From Molossus alvarezi (taxonomy: Eukaryota; Chordata; Mammalia; Chiroptera; Molossidae), in contig CM073908.1 in assembly GCA_037176705.1 (NCBI GenBank), forward strand, positions 132,297,430 through 132,361,429: DNA of 64,000 bases, written 5' to 3'. Of the stretch, positions 45,449 through 54,193 are shown piece after piece. Below the pieces are notes generated by a model, which did no database searches, was not told the DNA's origin, and saw only the letters and a program-made list of their open reading frames with translations. Each line of letters opens with the position of its first letter. The first letter of the stretch is position 1. The translations under genes and the position numbers were made by a program.

Positions 45449-45548
45449 ATGAAGAATTCCACTTAGAGTGTGAATAGCAATAATATGATGAGCTGACACA
45501 GAAGAATTCCATTTATGGTGCAAACAGGAATAACACGATGAGCTGACA
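45449..45548 (+). repeat. Tandem duplication over XPO7 stop codon
   Basis: GAAGAATTCCACTTAGAGTG to GATGAGCTGACACA (45453-45502) is followed by a diverged second copy GAAGAATTCCATTTATGGTG to GATGAGCTGACAC. Each unit is about 50 bp and encodes the end of the protein with its TGA stop. Both have diverged, so the duplication is old. Confidence 0.8.
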
Positions 45549-45929
45549 CCTCCTTGGACTCTACTGTACAGAGCAGCATCCCTTTGGTCTGGCCAACAGG
45601 GGTGAACAATTATAAGAGAAAGAGTTTGGCTAATCCTGGCTCCCTCCTCCAGGGGTGGGAAGAAAATGGCAAATGTCAATTAGCCGTTTCCCCACGGAAT
45701 AGGGATGTTAGTTTACTCACTAGGCCACAGAGCACTGTTAGTTCTTGGAGGATGGGGTGAGAAGAATATGGGGAGCAGATAGAAACACAAATATGTGAGA
45801 CTCCAATCCCCTCTCCTAGGGCCACCCAAAGGGGGAGAAGCCCCAGTGTCCTGACACATCCTATTTTTGTAAAAACATGTACTTTTTTTTCATAACATTT
45901 GACCAAGGTTTATATTGACTCAAGTTTAA

Positions 45930-46066
45930 AAACAATGGTATGAAACTAGAAATCAATTACAAGAAACTAGAAATCAACTATAAACATGTGGAGGCTAAAT
46001 AACATGTTACTAAACAATGAATGGGTCAACAATGAGATCAAGTCAGAAATCTAAAGTTACCTTGAG
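45930..46066 (+). repeat. LINE-1 ORF2 fragment
   Basis: The plus strand reads WRLNNMLLNNEWVNNEIKSEI in pieces, as in L1 ORF2 between the endonuclease and reverse transcriptase (about residue 300). It abuts the second half-L1. The L1 at 48236 resumes much further along ORF2, so a simple split copy would need about 1.7 kb to be missing. Confidence 0.6.
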
Positions 46067-46069
46067 AAT

Positions 46070-48170
46070 TACAGTCAAGATGGCAGGTAGGTAAACGCGG
46101 TATCACCTCCTCCCACAACCACATCAAAGTTACAACTAAACTACAGAACAACCATCATTCAAAATTGCCTGGAATCAAGCTGAATGGAAGTCCTACAGCT
46201 ACGGAATTAAAGCAGCAGCCACACCAAGACTGGTAGGAGGGGCGGAGGCAGACGGGCTGGTCCCACACCCACGTGTGGCGGATAAAAATCAGGAGGACAC
46301 CTCGGCTAGAAAGGTCCTCCCTGAGGACTGAGGGATCCCCGTCCCACACCAGGCACCCAGCTCAGGGTTCCAGTGCCAAGAAGAGAATGCCCATAACTTC
46401 TGGCTGGAAAAACCAGCGGGAACTGAGGCTCAGGGAGGCTGAGGCAGCTGGAGCCCCAGGCAGCTCCTCTTAAAGGGCCCGCGCACGGACTTATCAGACT
46501 CACTCCCTCTAAGCTCAGAGGGGAAGGAGCTTGAGGGGCACCAGAGCCATAGAGTAAAGAACTGACCTGTTTGGCATTGCAGCGAGGGCTGCAGAGGGGG
46601 CTTTCTCCTGGACAGACGTGCTGTCAAAGGCCTTCGTTCCTTTGGTGAGCCCTTCTCTGGGGTGGCAGACAGCCTCCATATCTGGGACTCCAGCAACCTG
46701 GCTCACACTGATGGCCCACCCCACCCAACTTTCAGGCCCACCCAAGCTGTTACCAGGTGCTTTACCATGGGATTGGCCTGTCTTGGATCCTGCTTCAGGT
46801 TTTCCTAAATTCTTTCAAACAAGCAGCATCTGGTCTCAGCTAGCCCCATACCTCTTGTTAAGTAATACATAGAAACAAACACAGGGAGGCAGCCAAAATG
46901 ACAAGACAAAGAAACAGGTCTCAAATGAAAGAACAGAATAAAACTCCAGCAAAAGAACTAAGCAAAATGGAGATAAGCAACCTAACAGATGCTGACTTCA
47001 AAATACTGCTTATAAGTATGCTCAATGAACTCAGTGAGGGCCTCAAGAGCATTAAAAAGGACCAGTCAGAAATGAAGGATGCACAGTCAGAAATGAAGGA
47101 GGCACTAACTGAAATAAAGAATAATTTACACAGATTCAATAGTAGAGTAGGTAAAGCCAAGAAGCAAACCATCGATTTGGAATATAAGGAAGCAAAAAAT
47201 ACCCAATGAGAACAGCAAAAAGAAAAAAGAATCCAAAAAAATAAGAATAGTGTAAGGAGCCTCTGGGACAACTTCAAGCGTGCCAACATTCGCATCTTGG
47301 GGGTGCCAGAAGGAGAAGAGAGAGAACAAGAAATCAAAAACCTATTTGAAACAATAATGGCAGAAAACTTCCCTAACTTGGTGAAGAAACAGACATACAA
47401 GTCCAGGAAGCACAGAGAGTCCCAAACAAGATGAACCCCAAGAGGCCCACACCAAGACACATCATCATCAAAATGCAAAAGGTTCAAGACAAAGAGAGAA
47501 TCTTAAAAGCAGCAAGAGAAAAGCAGTTAGTTACCTACAAGGGAGTCCCCATAAGACTTCCAGCTGATTTCTCAAAAGAAACTTTGCAGGCCAGGAGGGA
47601 GTGGCAAGAAATATTCAGAGTGATGAAAAGCAAGAACCTTGAACCTAGATTACTCTATCCTGCAAAGCTGTTATTTAGTATCGATGGACAGATAAAGAGT
47701 TTCCCAGACAAGGAAAAGCTAAAGGAGTTCATTACCACCAAACCATTATTATATGAAATGTTGAAGGGCCTTTTTGAAGAAAAAGAAAAAAAATATGAAC
47801 AAACAAAATGGCAGTGAAAACATATCTATCAACAATTGAATCTACAAACAAAATGAACAGGCAGAACAGAAACATTCTCATAGATACAGAGAACATTTTG
47901 TTGGTTGCCAGATGGGAGCGGGGTTGGGGGAATAGGTGAAAAAGGTGAAGGGATTAAGAAATACAAATTGGTTGCTAAACTGACAAACCTCAAAGGGAAG
48001 GGGGGTTGGGGGTGGGGAGAAAGAAACCAAAGAACTTATATGCATATATGCATAACCAATGGACACAGACAACAGTGTGGGGAAAGGCAGGAGGGGGGTG
48101 GGAGTGGGGAAGAGGGGGTCAATGGGGGAAAAATGAGGAACATCTGTAATACATTCAACAATAAAGATAA

Positions 48171-48173
<3 letters not shown>
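46070..48173 (+). mobile_element. Half-L1 (HAL1-like) element, copy 2
   Basis: About 2.1 kb with no internal SINE. Its GC-rich leader (46070-46895) aligns with copy 1 from GTCAAGATGGC onward. ORF1 follows (46898-47817), then a G-rich 3' UTR that ends CATCTGTAATACATTCAACA and AATAAAGATAAG. No ORF2 sequence lies between ORF1 and the 3' UTR. Flanking DNA differs from copy 1, so the two are independent insertions rather than a block duplication. The tail has become a (TA)n microsatellite and no target duplication is visible. Confidence 0.85.
46898..47817 (+). pseudogene. L1 ORF1 relic, half-L1 copy 2
   Basis: The start is intact (MTRQRNRSQMKEQNKTPAKE). A coiled coil of heptads (LSEGLKSIKKDQSEMKDAQS) leads to a TGA at 47207, where copy 1 has TCA. 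Beyond the stop the RRM region (NANIRILGVPEGEEREQEIK-like, 47280) remains readable. The same missing base as in copy 1 occurs at about 47399. The C-terminal domain is open from 47431 to 47817: MNPKRPTPRHIIIKMQKVQD, AAREKQLVTYKGVPIRLPAD, REWQEIFRVMKSKNLEPRLL and FPDKEKLKEFITTKPLLYEM. That 128-codon frame is unbroken but is only the end of ORF1p. Confidence 0.9.

Positions 48174-48222
<49 letters not shown>
48174..48222. repeat. (TA)n microsatellite
   Basis: About 24 TA units replacing the poly-A tail of half-L1 copy 2. Confidence 0.97.
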
Positions 48223-48227
<5 letters not shown>

Positions 48228-48235
48228 CAATGGCA

Positions 48236-48945
48236 TATTGCACAGCCCTAGAATAAATATTCCAAAAATGTATATGGAACAACAAAAGACCCCAAATTGC
48301 CACAGCAATCATGAAAGAAAAGAACAAAGTTGGATGAATCATGCTACCTAATATCAAATTAATTATACTACAAAGCATAGTAAGCATGGTACTGTCATTA
48401 AAACAGACATATAGAACAATGGAACAGAACAGAGAGCCCAAAAATAAATCCACACCTTTATGGTCAATTAATATTTGAGAAAAGGCCAAAACATACAACA
48501 GGGTAAAGACGGTCTATTCAATAAATGGTGTCGGGAAAACTGGACAGATAACGTGCAAACAATTAAATTAGACCACCTTCTTACACCATACACAAGAATA
48601 AACTCAAAATGGATTACAAATGTAAAGGCAAGACTTAAAACCATAATAATCCTAGAAGAAAACATAGGCAGTAAAATCTTGGACATTTCCCACAGTAATA
48701 TTTTTTCAGATGTATCTCCTTTGGCAAGGGAAATGAAAGAAAACATAAATAAATGGGACTACATCAAAATAAAAAGTTTTTTCAAAGCAAATAAAACCAT
48801 CAACAAAATGGAAAGACAACACAATGAATGGGAGAACATATTTGCCAATGATACATTTGATAAGGGGTTAATAATCAAAATACATAGAGTACTCATACAA
48901 CTCAACAAAAAGAAGATAAACAATCCAATTTAAAAATGGGCAGAG
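48236..48945 (+). mobile_element. LINE-1 ORF2 C-terminal fragment
   Basis: A 152-codon frame (48475-48933) reads [40 protein letters not shown] and ENINKWDYIKIKSFFKANKT, ending FANDTFDKGLIIKIHRVLI. This is ORF2 just upstream of the cysteine-rich end. The L1 stops abruptly at AAATGGGCAGAG, where a SINE begins. No L1 3' end follows the SINEs. Confidence 0.9.
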
Positions 48946-48946
48946 G

Positions 48947-49165
48947 GCCCGGTTGGTGTGCTTCAGTGGATTGAGCATCGTCCCATGGACTGAGAGGTCC
49001 TGGTTTGATTCTCGGTCAGGGCACAAGCCCAGGTTTTGGGCTCAATCCCTAGTGGGGGGTGTGCAGGAGGCAGCTGATCAATGTTTCACTCTCATCAATG
49101 TTTCTTTCTCTCCCTCTCCCTTCCTGTCTCTCTAAAAATCAATTTTTAAATATTTTTTTAAAAAC
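48947..49165 (+). mobile_element. Short-form SINE joined to L1
   Basis: Head CCCGGTTGGTGTGCTTCAGT to CTCTAAAAATCAATTTTT. It directly follows the broken L1. Confidence 0.88.
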
Positions 49166-49173
49166 AATGTGAA

Positions 49174-49345
49174 TGGCCCTGGCCAGTTTGGCTCAGCAGT
49201 TAGAGCATCAGCCTGTGGTCCTGAGAGACCTGGGTTCTATTCACAGTAGGGGTGTGTACCTCGCTTTCGGTTTGTCCCTGGCCCTGGTTGGTCGTGCGGG
49301 TGGCAGCCACTCGATGTGTCCTTTTCCATTAAAAAAAATAGAAGA
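49174..49345 (+). mobile_element. VES-type SINE, 3'-shortened
   Basis: The head and body are present up to CACTCGATGTGTCC; the CT stretch and tail are replaced by a short A-rich end. Confidence 0.88.
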
Positions 49346-49353
49346 AGAAAGTA

Positions 49354-49506
49354 GCCCTGGCCGGTTTAGGTAGAGCGTCAGCCTAAAGACCAAAGAGTTG
49401 GGGGTTTGATTCCGGTCAAGGGCATGTACCTTGTTTGTGGTTCATCCCCGGCCCCAGTCGGGTCATGCGTGAGACAGCCAATTGATGTGTCTCTCTCACG
49501 TGGATG

Positions 49507-49540
<34 letters not shown>

Positions 49541-49620
49541 CCTTCCTCCCTCCCTCCCTCCCTCCCACTCTGTCTGAAAATAAATGGAAAAATACCCTTG
49601 GGTGAGGATTTTTTTAAAAA
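49354..49620 (+). mobile_element. VES-type SINE with head deletion
   Basis: The third SINE in a row. About 12 bases are missing between CCGGTTTAGG and TAGAGCGTC in the A-box region, so RNA polymerase III could not use it. The (TC)n and CTTGGGTGAGG tail are present. Confidence 0.9.
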
Positions 49621-50070
49621 AGGAAGTAGAGGAAGAGGAAGAGGAGGGGACAACTGATTTATATTCTGCCATACAATGTCCAGGTCAGCCCATTGATGCC
49701 CTCCATTTTGAGTAAGTCAGCCAATCCTGGCTGGGGCTGGAGGTATTCTGGGGGCATCAAGACCCTCAGCTGGTGAGGTATGAAATTGGCTATGCTGTTA
49801 TCCACCCAGGATCCAGAGTGACTATGGTAATGTAAGTGGACACATACATCTCTGGGCATTGCAATTCTTCCCTAATGCCTGCGGAGTCACCTCTACAAAG
49901 ATACTTCTATCTCAGTTTCTTGCTTTGTATCCTAGCTCTCTCCTGGAATAGAAGTCTATTCTAAAGCTCTGTCTACCTACCTGAGACTGTCACTCCCTGC
50001 TTCCTTCCCGCCTTTTCTCTTACAACCCCAGGCTTTGTGTCCAATTTCTCCCTCAAGGAACTAATAATAA
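49621..50070. other. Unique DNA
   Basis: No element recognised. Confidence 0.35.
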
Positions 50071-50074
50071 TATA

Positions 50075-50320
50075 GCAAACATTTAAAGAGTACTCATTGT
50101 GTGTCAGGCACAATTTCAAATGCATTATATATATCGAGTCGTTTAATCTTCCCAATAGCCCTATGCTTTGAGTACCATGTTAACCTCCACTTTGCAGATG
50201 AGGAAACTGAGGCACTGGCTGGTTTAAGTCGCCCACTGAAGCTGGCACTGCCAAGGAGTGGTGGAGCTGGGATCCAGGCACTGCGGGCTCAGAGCCCTTG
50301 GCTTTCCCCCATATCGGCTA
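50075..50320 (-). repeat. MIR SINE, antisense
   Basis: AGTACTCATTGTGTGTCAGG, TTTGCAGATGAGGAAACTGA and GGAGCTGGGATCCAGGCACT follow the complement of MIR across nearly its full length. Confidence 0.85.
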
Positions 50321-50965
50321 GATGTGTCTCTTACAAATATCACTTTCTAAGAAATCCAGCTTAACCCGCCCTTGCTAAATTCCTAAGACTCCTGAGTGCT
50401 TTATTCAAGGTCAATGGCACTTAGAAAAACTGCAGCTGAGAAGCCCTGCTGCTGATGAAAGAACTCCTGGCTCCCTGAGAGGGTCCTGCATCCACGCTGC
50501 GGTGTCCCCAGCCCTTGACCTGTGAGCAACAGGGTGTGTGAGCTGGGGGAGTGATTCTGATCCACACACCAAATAATAAAGGAAGCATCTGGCATACCTG
50601 CAGAGTTCATTGTAATGGTATTTGACCCATGTTAAAAGTCTCCCACTTGAAGTGAGAAAATGAGTATTTGTATGTTGAGCATGACACAGAGAGGATACAT
50701 TATAGTGTGACAAATGAGATTAATAGTATCTAGACAAGTTTTCAAGCACAACTGGGAATACATTACTGACATATTACAGGAATAGGCCAATATACTTTTA
50801 TTCTCAGAGCATGCAGAAAAACACTTTACCTTTACAATTCGAGACAAGCCTGTGCTCCAATGACACCCAAATCTTTTAACTTTGTCTTCTAAACTAAAAC
50901 TCTTAAGTTTTTGTGAGTTTGGGGTATCATTGGTGAGGGGAGAGTATTTTTGGCAAGAAATTCGC
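50321..50965. other. Unique DNA
   Basis: The 100-aa minus frame 50411-50713 overlaps a 69-aa frame and shows no domain. No repeat recognised. Confidence 0.35.
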
Positions 50966-50969
50966 CAAG

Positions 50970-51140
50970 ATGTGGCTGGTGTGGCTCAGTTGGTTGGAGC
51001 GTCATCCCGTGAACCAAAGGGTCCCAGGTTCGATTCCCAGTCAGGGCACATACCTGGGTGTACAGGAGGCAGCTGACTGATGTTTCTCTCTCTCTCTCCC
51101 TCTCACTTCCTCTCTCTCTCTCTCTCTAAAAAAAATATAT
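50970..51140 (+). mobile_element. VES-related SINE, short variant
   Basis: Head GTGGCTGGTGTGGCTCAGTT with GTTGGAGCGTC, box B AGGTTCGATTCCC, then directly to a (TC)n and A-rich end. Confidence 0.87.
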
Positions 51141-51200
51141 ATATATATATTTTTTGTGTCTAATTTCTCCAAGGGACTTGGAGAAATTAGACATACACAT

Positions 51201-51231
<31 letters not shown>

Positions 51232-51300
51232 TACACATATACATACACACACACACACATATATATACATATATAGAGAGAGAAGGCTCCTTTCTCTCTC
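51130..51300. repeat. Compound microsatellite with hairpin
   Basis: (AT)n, a 35-bp perfect hairpin (51158-51192; 16-bp arms GTCTAATTTCTCCAAG, loop GGA), then (CATA)n, (CA)n, (TATA)n and GA/TC runs. It lies between two SINEs in opposite orientation. Confidence 0.85.
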
Positions 51301-51307
51301 TCTCTTC

Positions 51308-51524
51308 CTTAATCCTCACCTGAAAATATGTTTTTATTGATTTTAGAGAGAGAGGGAGAGAAACATTAATGTGAGAGAGAAACATCAATCGGTTGCCTCC
51401 CATATGTGCCCCAACCAGGGATCGAACCCAAAACCTGAGCATGCACACTGACCGGGAATTGAACCCTCGACCTTTCAGTGTACAGAATGATGCTCCGACC
51501 AACTGAGCCATACCAACCAAGGCA
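51308..51524 (-). mobile_element. VES-related SINE, short variant
   Basis: Antisense copy of the same variant as 50970 (complement of the GTTGGAGC head at about 51496). Confidence 0.88.
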
Positions 51525-52225
51525 CCACTCATATTTTGAATTTATGACCAAGAAATAAATTCTTGTTACCTTCACACACAATCCATAAACCCCTCCACTC
51601 AGTTGATGTCCTAAACTTTATAAACAGCACACACAAATGCTTTGAGCTTCTAATGGAGATATTTTCTCATAACAAACCAAAAAAACAAGAATTTTTCAAA
51701 GCAATCCCATCTGAGCATATTTCAAACACTTCTGAAATGACTGCTGGCAAAAAATAAAAAATAATAACTTCCAAAACGACCTTGTAACAAACACATCCCA
51801 CACAATGCAGTCAGATTCCATGGCTCTGCTCTCAGCGTGCTCTTCAACCTGAGAAGCCAGAACGCTGCGAAACAAGATGCACGTCTGCAAGGAATGTGAT
51901 GCAATAATCATGTGTCTACAATTCCATTATGGTATAATTAATCTTAATTACACATTAAATTCTGCCTGAATTACATCGCTTGAATCTTGTTTGTGTTGCC
52001 TGTAATTTTAGCGTGTTATTTTGAGAAATGTAAAATAATAAACCTTCTAAAGCAAAATGGTGACTTTAGGGACCCTGTTCTGTGGGGCTCTTAGAGCTTC
52101 ACTATAGTCCGCCAGGCCCATGTTTTTCATTTGCCAGGACCAGGTGAGAGCGCTCTTGCATCCCTAGCTCCCGTTCCCAGGCTGACAGCCAGCACGTGGG
52201 AAAGGAAGTGCTGGTTACATACCCA
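51525..52225. other. SINE-free unique DNA with AT-rich blocks
   Basis: About 51900-52040 holds TATAATTAATCTTAATTACA and TAATTTTAGCG, homeodomain-type motifs in AT-rich DNA of the kind seen in conserved non-coding elements. There is no coding evidence. Confidence 0.35.
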
Positions 52226-52232
52226 GTCACCT

Positions 52233-52249
52233 GACAGCAGGGGGCGTCA
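52233..52249 (+). promoter_or_regulatory. CTCF-like binding motif
   Basis: GACAGCAGGGGGCGTCA contains the CTCF core CAGCAGGGGGCG. A single match is suggestive only, but it lies in SINE-free unique DNA. Confidence 0.45.
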
Positions 52250-53145
52250 CCCACACCTCTCCCAGTGTTTGTTTCTCTACATTGTTCTTAAGGCAGACTA
52301 GAGACTTGGCACTTACCTCGTTTTCCGTGCACCATTGTGAGAATTTCCTGGGTTCTCTTTCAGTCTTCCCTCTCTTGCTTCCACAGGCACTTATTAACCT
52401 TTTTGGAGCTTCTCCAGGCACACCCAGCAACTCCTACAAGAGCAAAGAATCTTCTTAGAAAGGCGGGAAGCTGCACTCACGGCAGCACCTTTATTATGGT
52501 ACAATTCAGACACAGCCTGTATTTCTGTGAGGCCAGTATCATGAGATCATTTTTTGGTGCATTTGCACCTATTAAGTCATGGTGCCAATGAGGACTTTTT
52601 GAAAAATTTTCCATGGAGAGAGAAATTCTAATGTTCTATATCTTGCTGAGGGGAAAGAAAAATGTGTGAAACTATTCCAAAAAACTTGGTCTCTGGAAAC
52701 ATAAAAACCAAGTCATGGTGTATACATTTTAGCAAGACACATTTTGAGCCTGAGAAGGACAAATTCTGCTTCTCTTTGGAACACAGAAGAAAACGTTCAC
52801 TAAGAGCCCTGCACCTAAAGTGGAAGGCTACCAAAGGCACTATGCTCTGCGTTATCCTGAAAACTCACAGCAGAGGAACTGGAGCAAAAGTGGCTTCAAC
52901 AGCTGATGCTCTGAGGAGGGAGGAAGACACCGCACACCTGCAATGAGAAGGATGATGAAAGCATGCAGTGGCTAGAAAACTGGGGGCTCCACATGAAAGC
53001 TTGATCTACTCCGCGGGGCCCAGCAGCACCTCTGCATCCTTCCTAGACAATATGGTGCAGTGGGACATCTACTCCATGCAGGGACCCTCAAAATCCCAGA
53101 GAAATGTATGAACTTGGTCTCTTTTCTTGATTTTTCTGCATTTTC
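52250..53145. other. Unique DNA
   Basis: The plus frame 52662-52946 (94 codons) and its antisense partner have no known domain. No repeat recognised. Confidence 0.35.
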
Positions 53146-53149
53146 CAGG

Positions 53150-53455
53150 GACGCTATTGAATTATAAAGCTTCTCTTTATGAAAGATATACCATGTTCAT
53201 AGATTGAAGGACTCAATATGGTAGAGATGTAAGTTCTCCCTGAGAGGCCAGAAACAGACCCACACATATACTGTCATCTGTTTTATGAAAAAGGTCAGGG
53301 CTCCTGGAGTACTGTCAACATGCTGTTCCCTGATCTGGGTCCTGGTTACATCAGAGCATTGATTTTGTGAAAATTTAACAAGCCGTACATTTATGTTACG
53401 TGTACTTTTCTTCTCGTATATTATATGTCAACTAAAAGTTTGGTTTTAATCCATT
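53150..53455 (+). repeat. Old LINE-1 with internal deletion
   Basis: ACCATGTTCATAGATTGAAGG (ORF2), CAGAAACAGACCCACACATA (further along ORF2) and GATCTGGGTCCTGGTTACAT to CATTTATGTTACGTGTACTT (3' end) occur in order with large gaps. Confidence 0.6.
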
Positions 53456-53542
53456 TATAAGAGTCAAATGACATTTTTCCAAAGATTAAACTGTTACTAT
53501 TCAAAGCAGAAAAATAAAAGAATATGTTCAAAATTTTGATGA

Positions 53543-53645
53543 GCCCTAGCCAGTTTGGCTCAGCGGTTGGAGCGCTGGCCTGTGGACCAGAGAATCCCGG
53601 GTTCGGTTCCTGCTAGGTGCATGTACCAAAAATAAATAAATAAAA
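53543..53645 (+). mobile_element. tRNA-head-only SINE insertion
   Basis: Only the first about 85 bases of a VES-type SINE (CCCTAGCCAGTTTGGCTCAG through CGGTTCCTGCTAGGTGCATG) are present, followed by (AAAT)n. The flanks AAAATTTTGATGA (53530) and TAAATTTTGATGA (53645) indicate a real insertion of this shortened form. Confidence 0.85.
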
Positions 53646-53659
53646 TAAATTTTGATGAA

Positions 53660-54190
53660 TTCAATGGTGATTTGGTTCCTAGTTTCTCTTTTATAGAATT
53701 TTAAATAGCTTGCCTTTTTTAAATATCTAGATACTGTTTTCTTCTTCTCCACTCACGCAATATTCTGGTCTCTCTCCTAGGGTGGTTTATCTTTCCCATT
53801 CTTTTTCCTACCCATATACTTCAAGGCAAATGGAAAGCTATTGATTAACAGGTCTTTTCTATGATGTAATTAAACCTAGTGCTCCAGGATCCTTTGCTTC
53901 AGCCACTGCATCAAGTGTCTTTGTTCACAGAGAACAAGTAGAACAGCTGCACTGAAGGAAAAATATAACGTTGGTGCTAAATAGTCTCACTTCAAATGTT
54001 TCCTCTTTGCCTGCTGAGAAATTCTTCCCATTTTCACAACAAGCACACGATTCTTCCTAGACGCCCTTGGGCCTGGACCTGTTACACTTTCTGTGGTAAA
54101 ATTACTTATGTTTAGCTCAATGCTCTCATAGATAACAATTAGGCTTTGCAGGACACCTTATTAAATGAGTAAAGATCATTTATTACTTAA
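53660..54190. other. Unique DNA
   Basis: No element recognised. Confidence 0.3.
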
Positions 54191-54193
54191 CTC

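Larger units (their letters stand above)
41990..45925 (+). pseudogene. XPO7: Processed pseudogene of exportin-7
   Basis: XPO7 is an importin-beta-family nuclear export receptor of about 1,087 residues. This copy covers almost the whole coding region without introns, the mark of a reverse-transcribed mRNA. Recognisable blocks in order are [20 protein letters not shown] (42119), [20 protein letters not shown] (42365), [20 protein letters not shown] (42709), [20 protein letters not shown] (43185), [20 protein letters not shown] (43542), [20 protein letters not shown] (44076), [20 protein letters not shown] (44299) and [20 protein letters not shown] (45350). The frame changes at least six times and stops are scattered. 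A SINE interrupts it at 43659. About 300-400 bp of apparent 3' UTR follow the stop. The live XPO7 gene must lie elsewhere. Confidence 0.93.

Noticed and set aside
42106..45466. Live XPO7 exons
   Set aside because: Coding blocks are contiguous without introns, with repeated frameshifts, stops and an internal SINE.
35145..48173. The two half-L1s as one segmental duplication
   Set aside because: The flanking sequences differ and copy 1 has its own target duplication, so separate insertion is simpler.
48475..48933. 152-codon frame as an intact gene
   Set aside because: The peptide is the ORF2 region upstream of the cysteine-rich end; the L1 is truncated on both sides.
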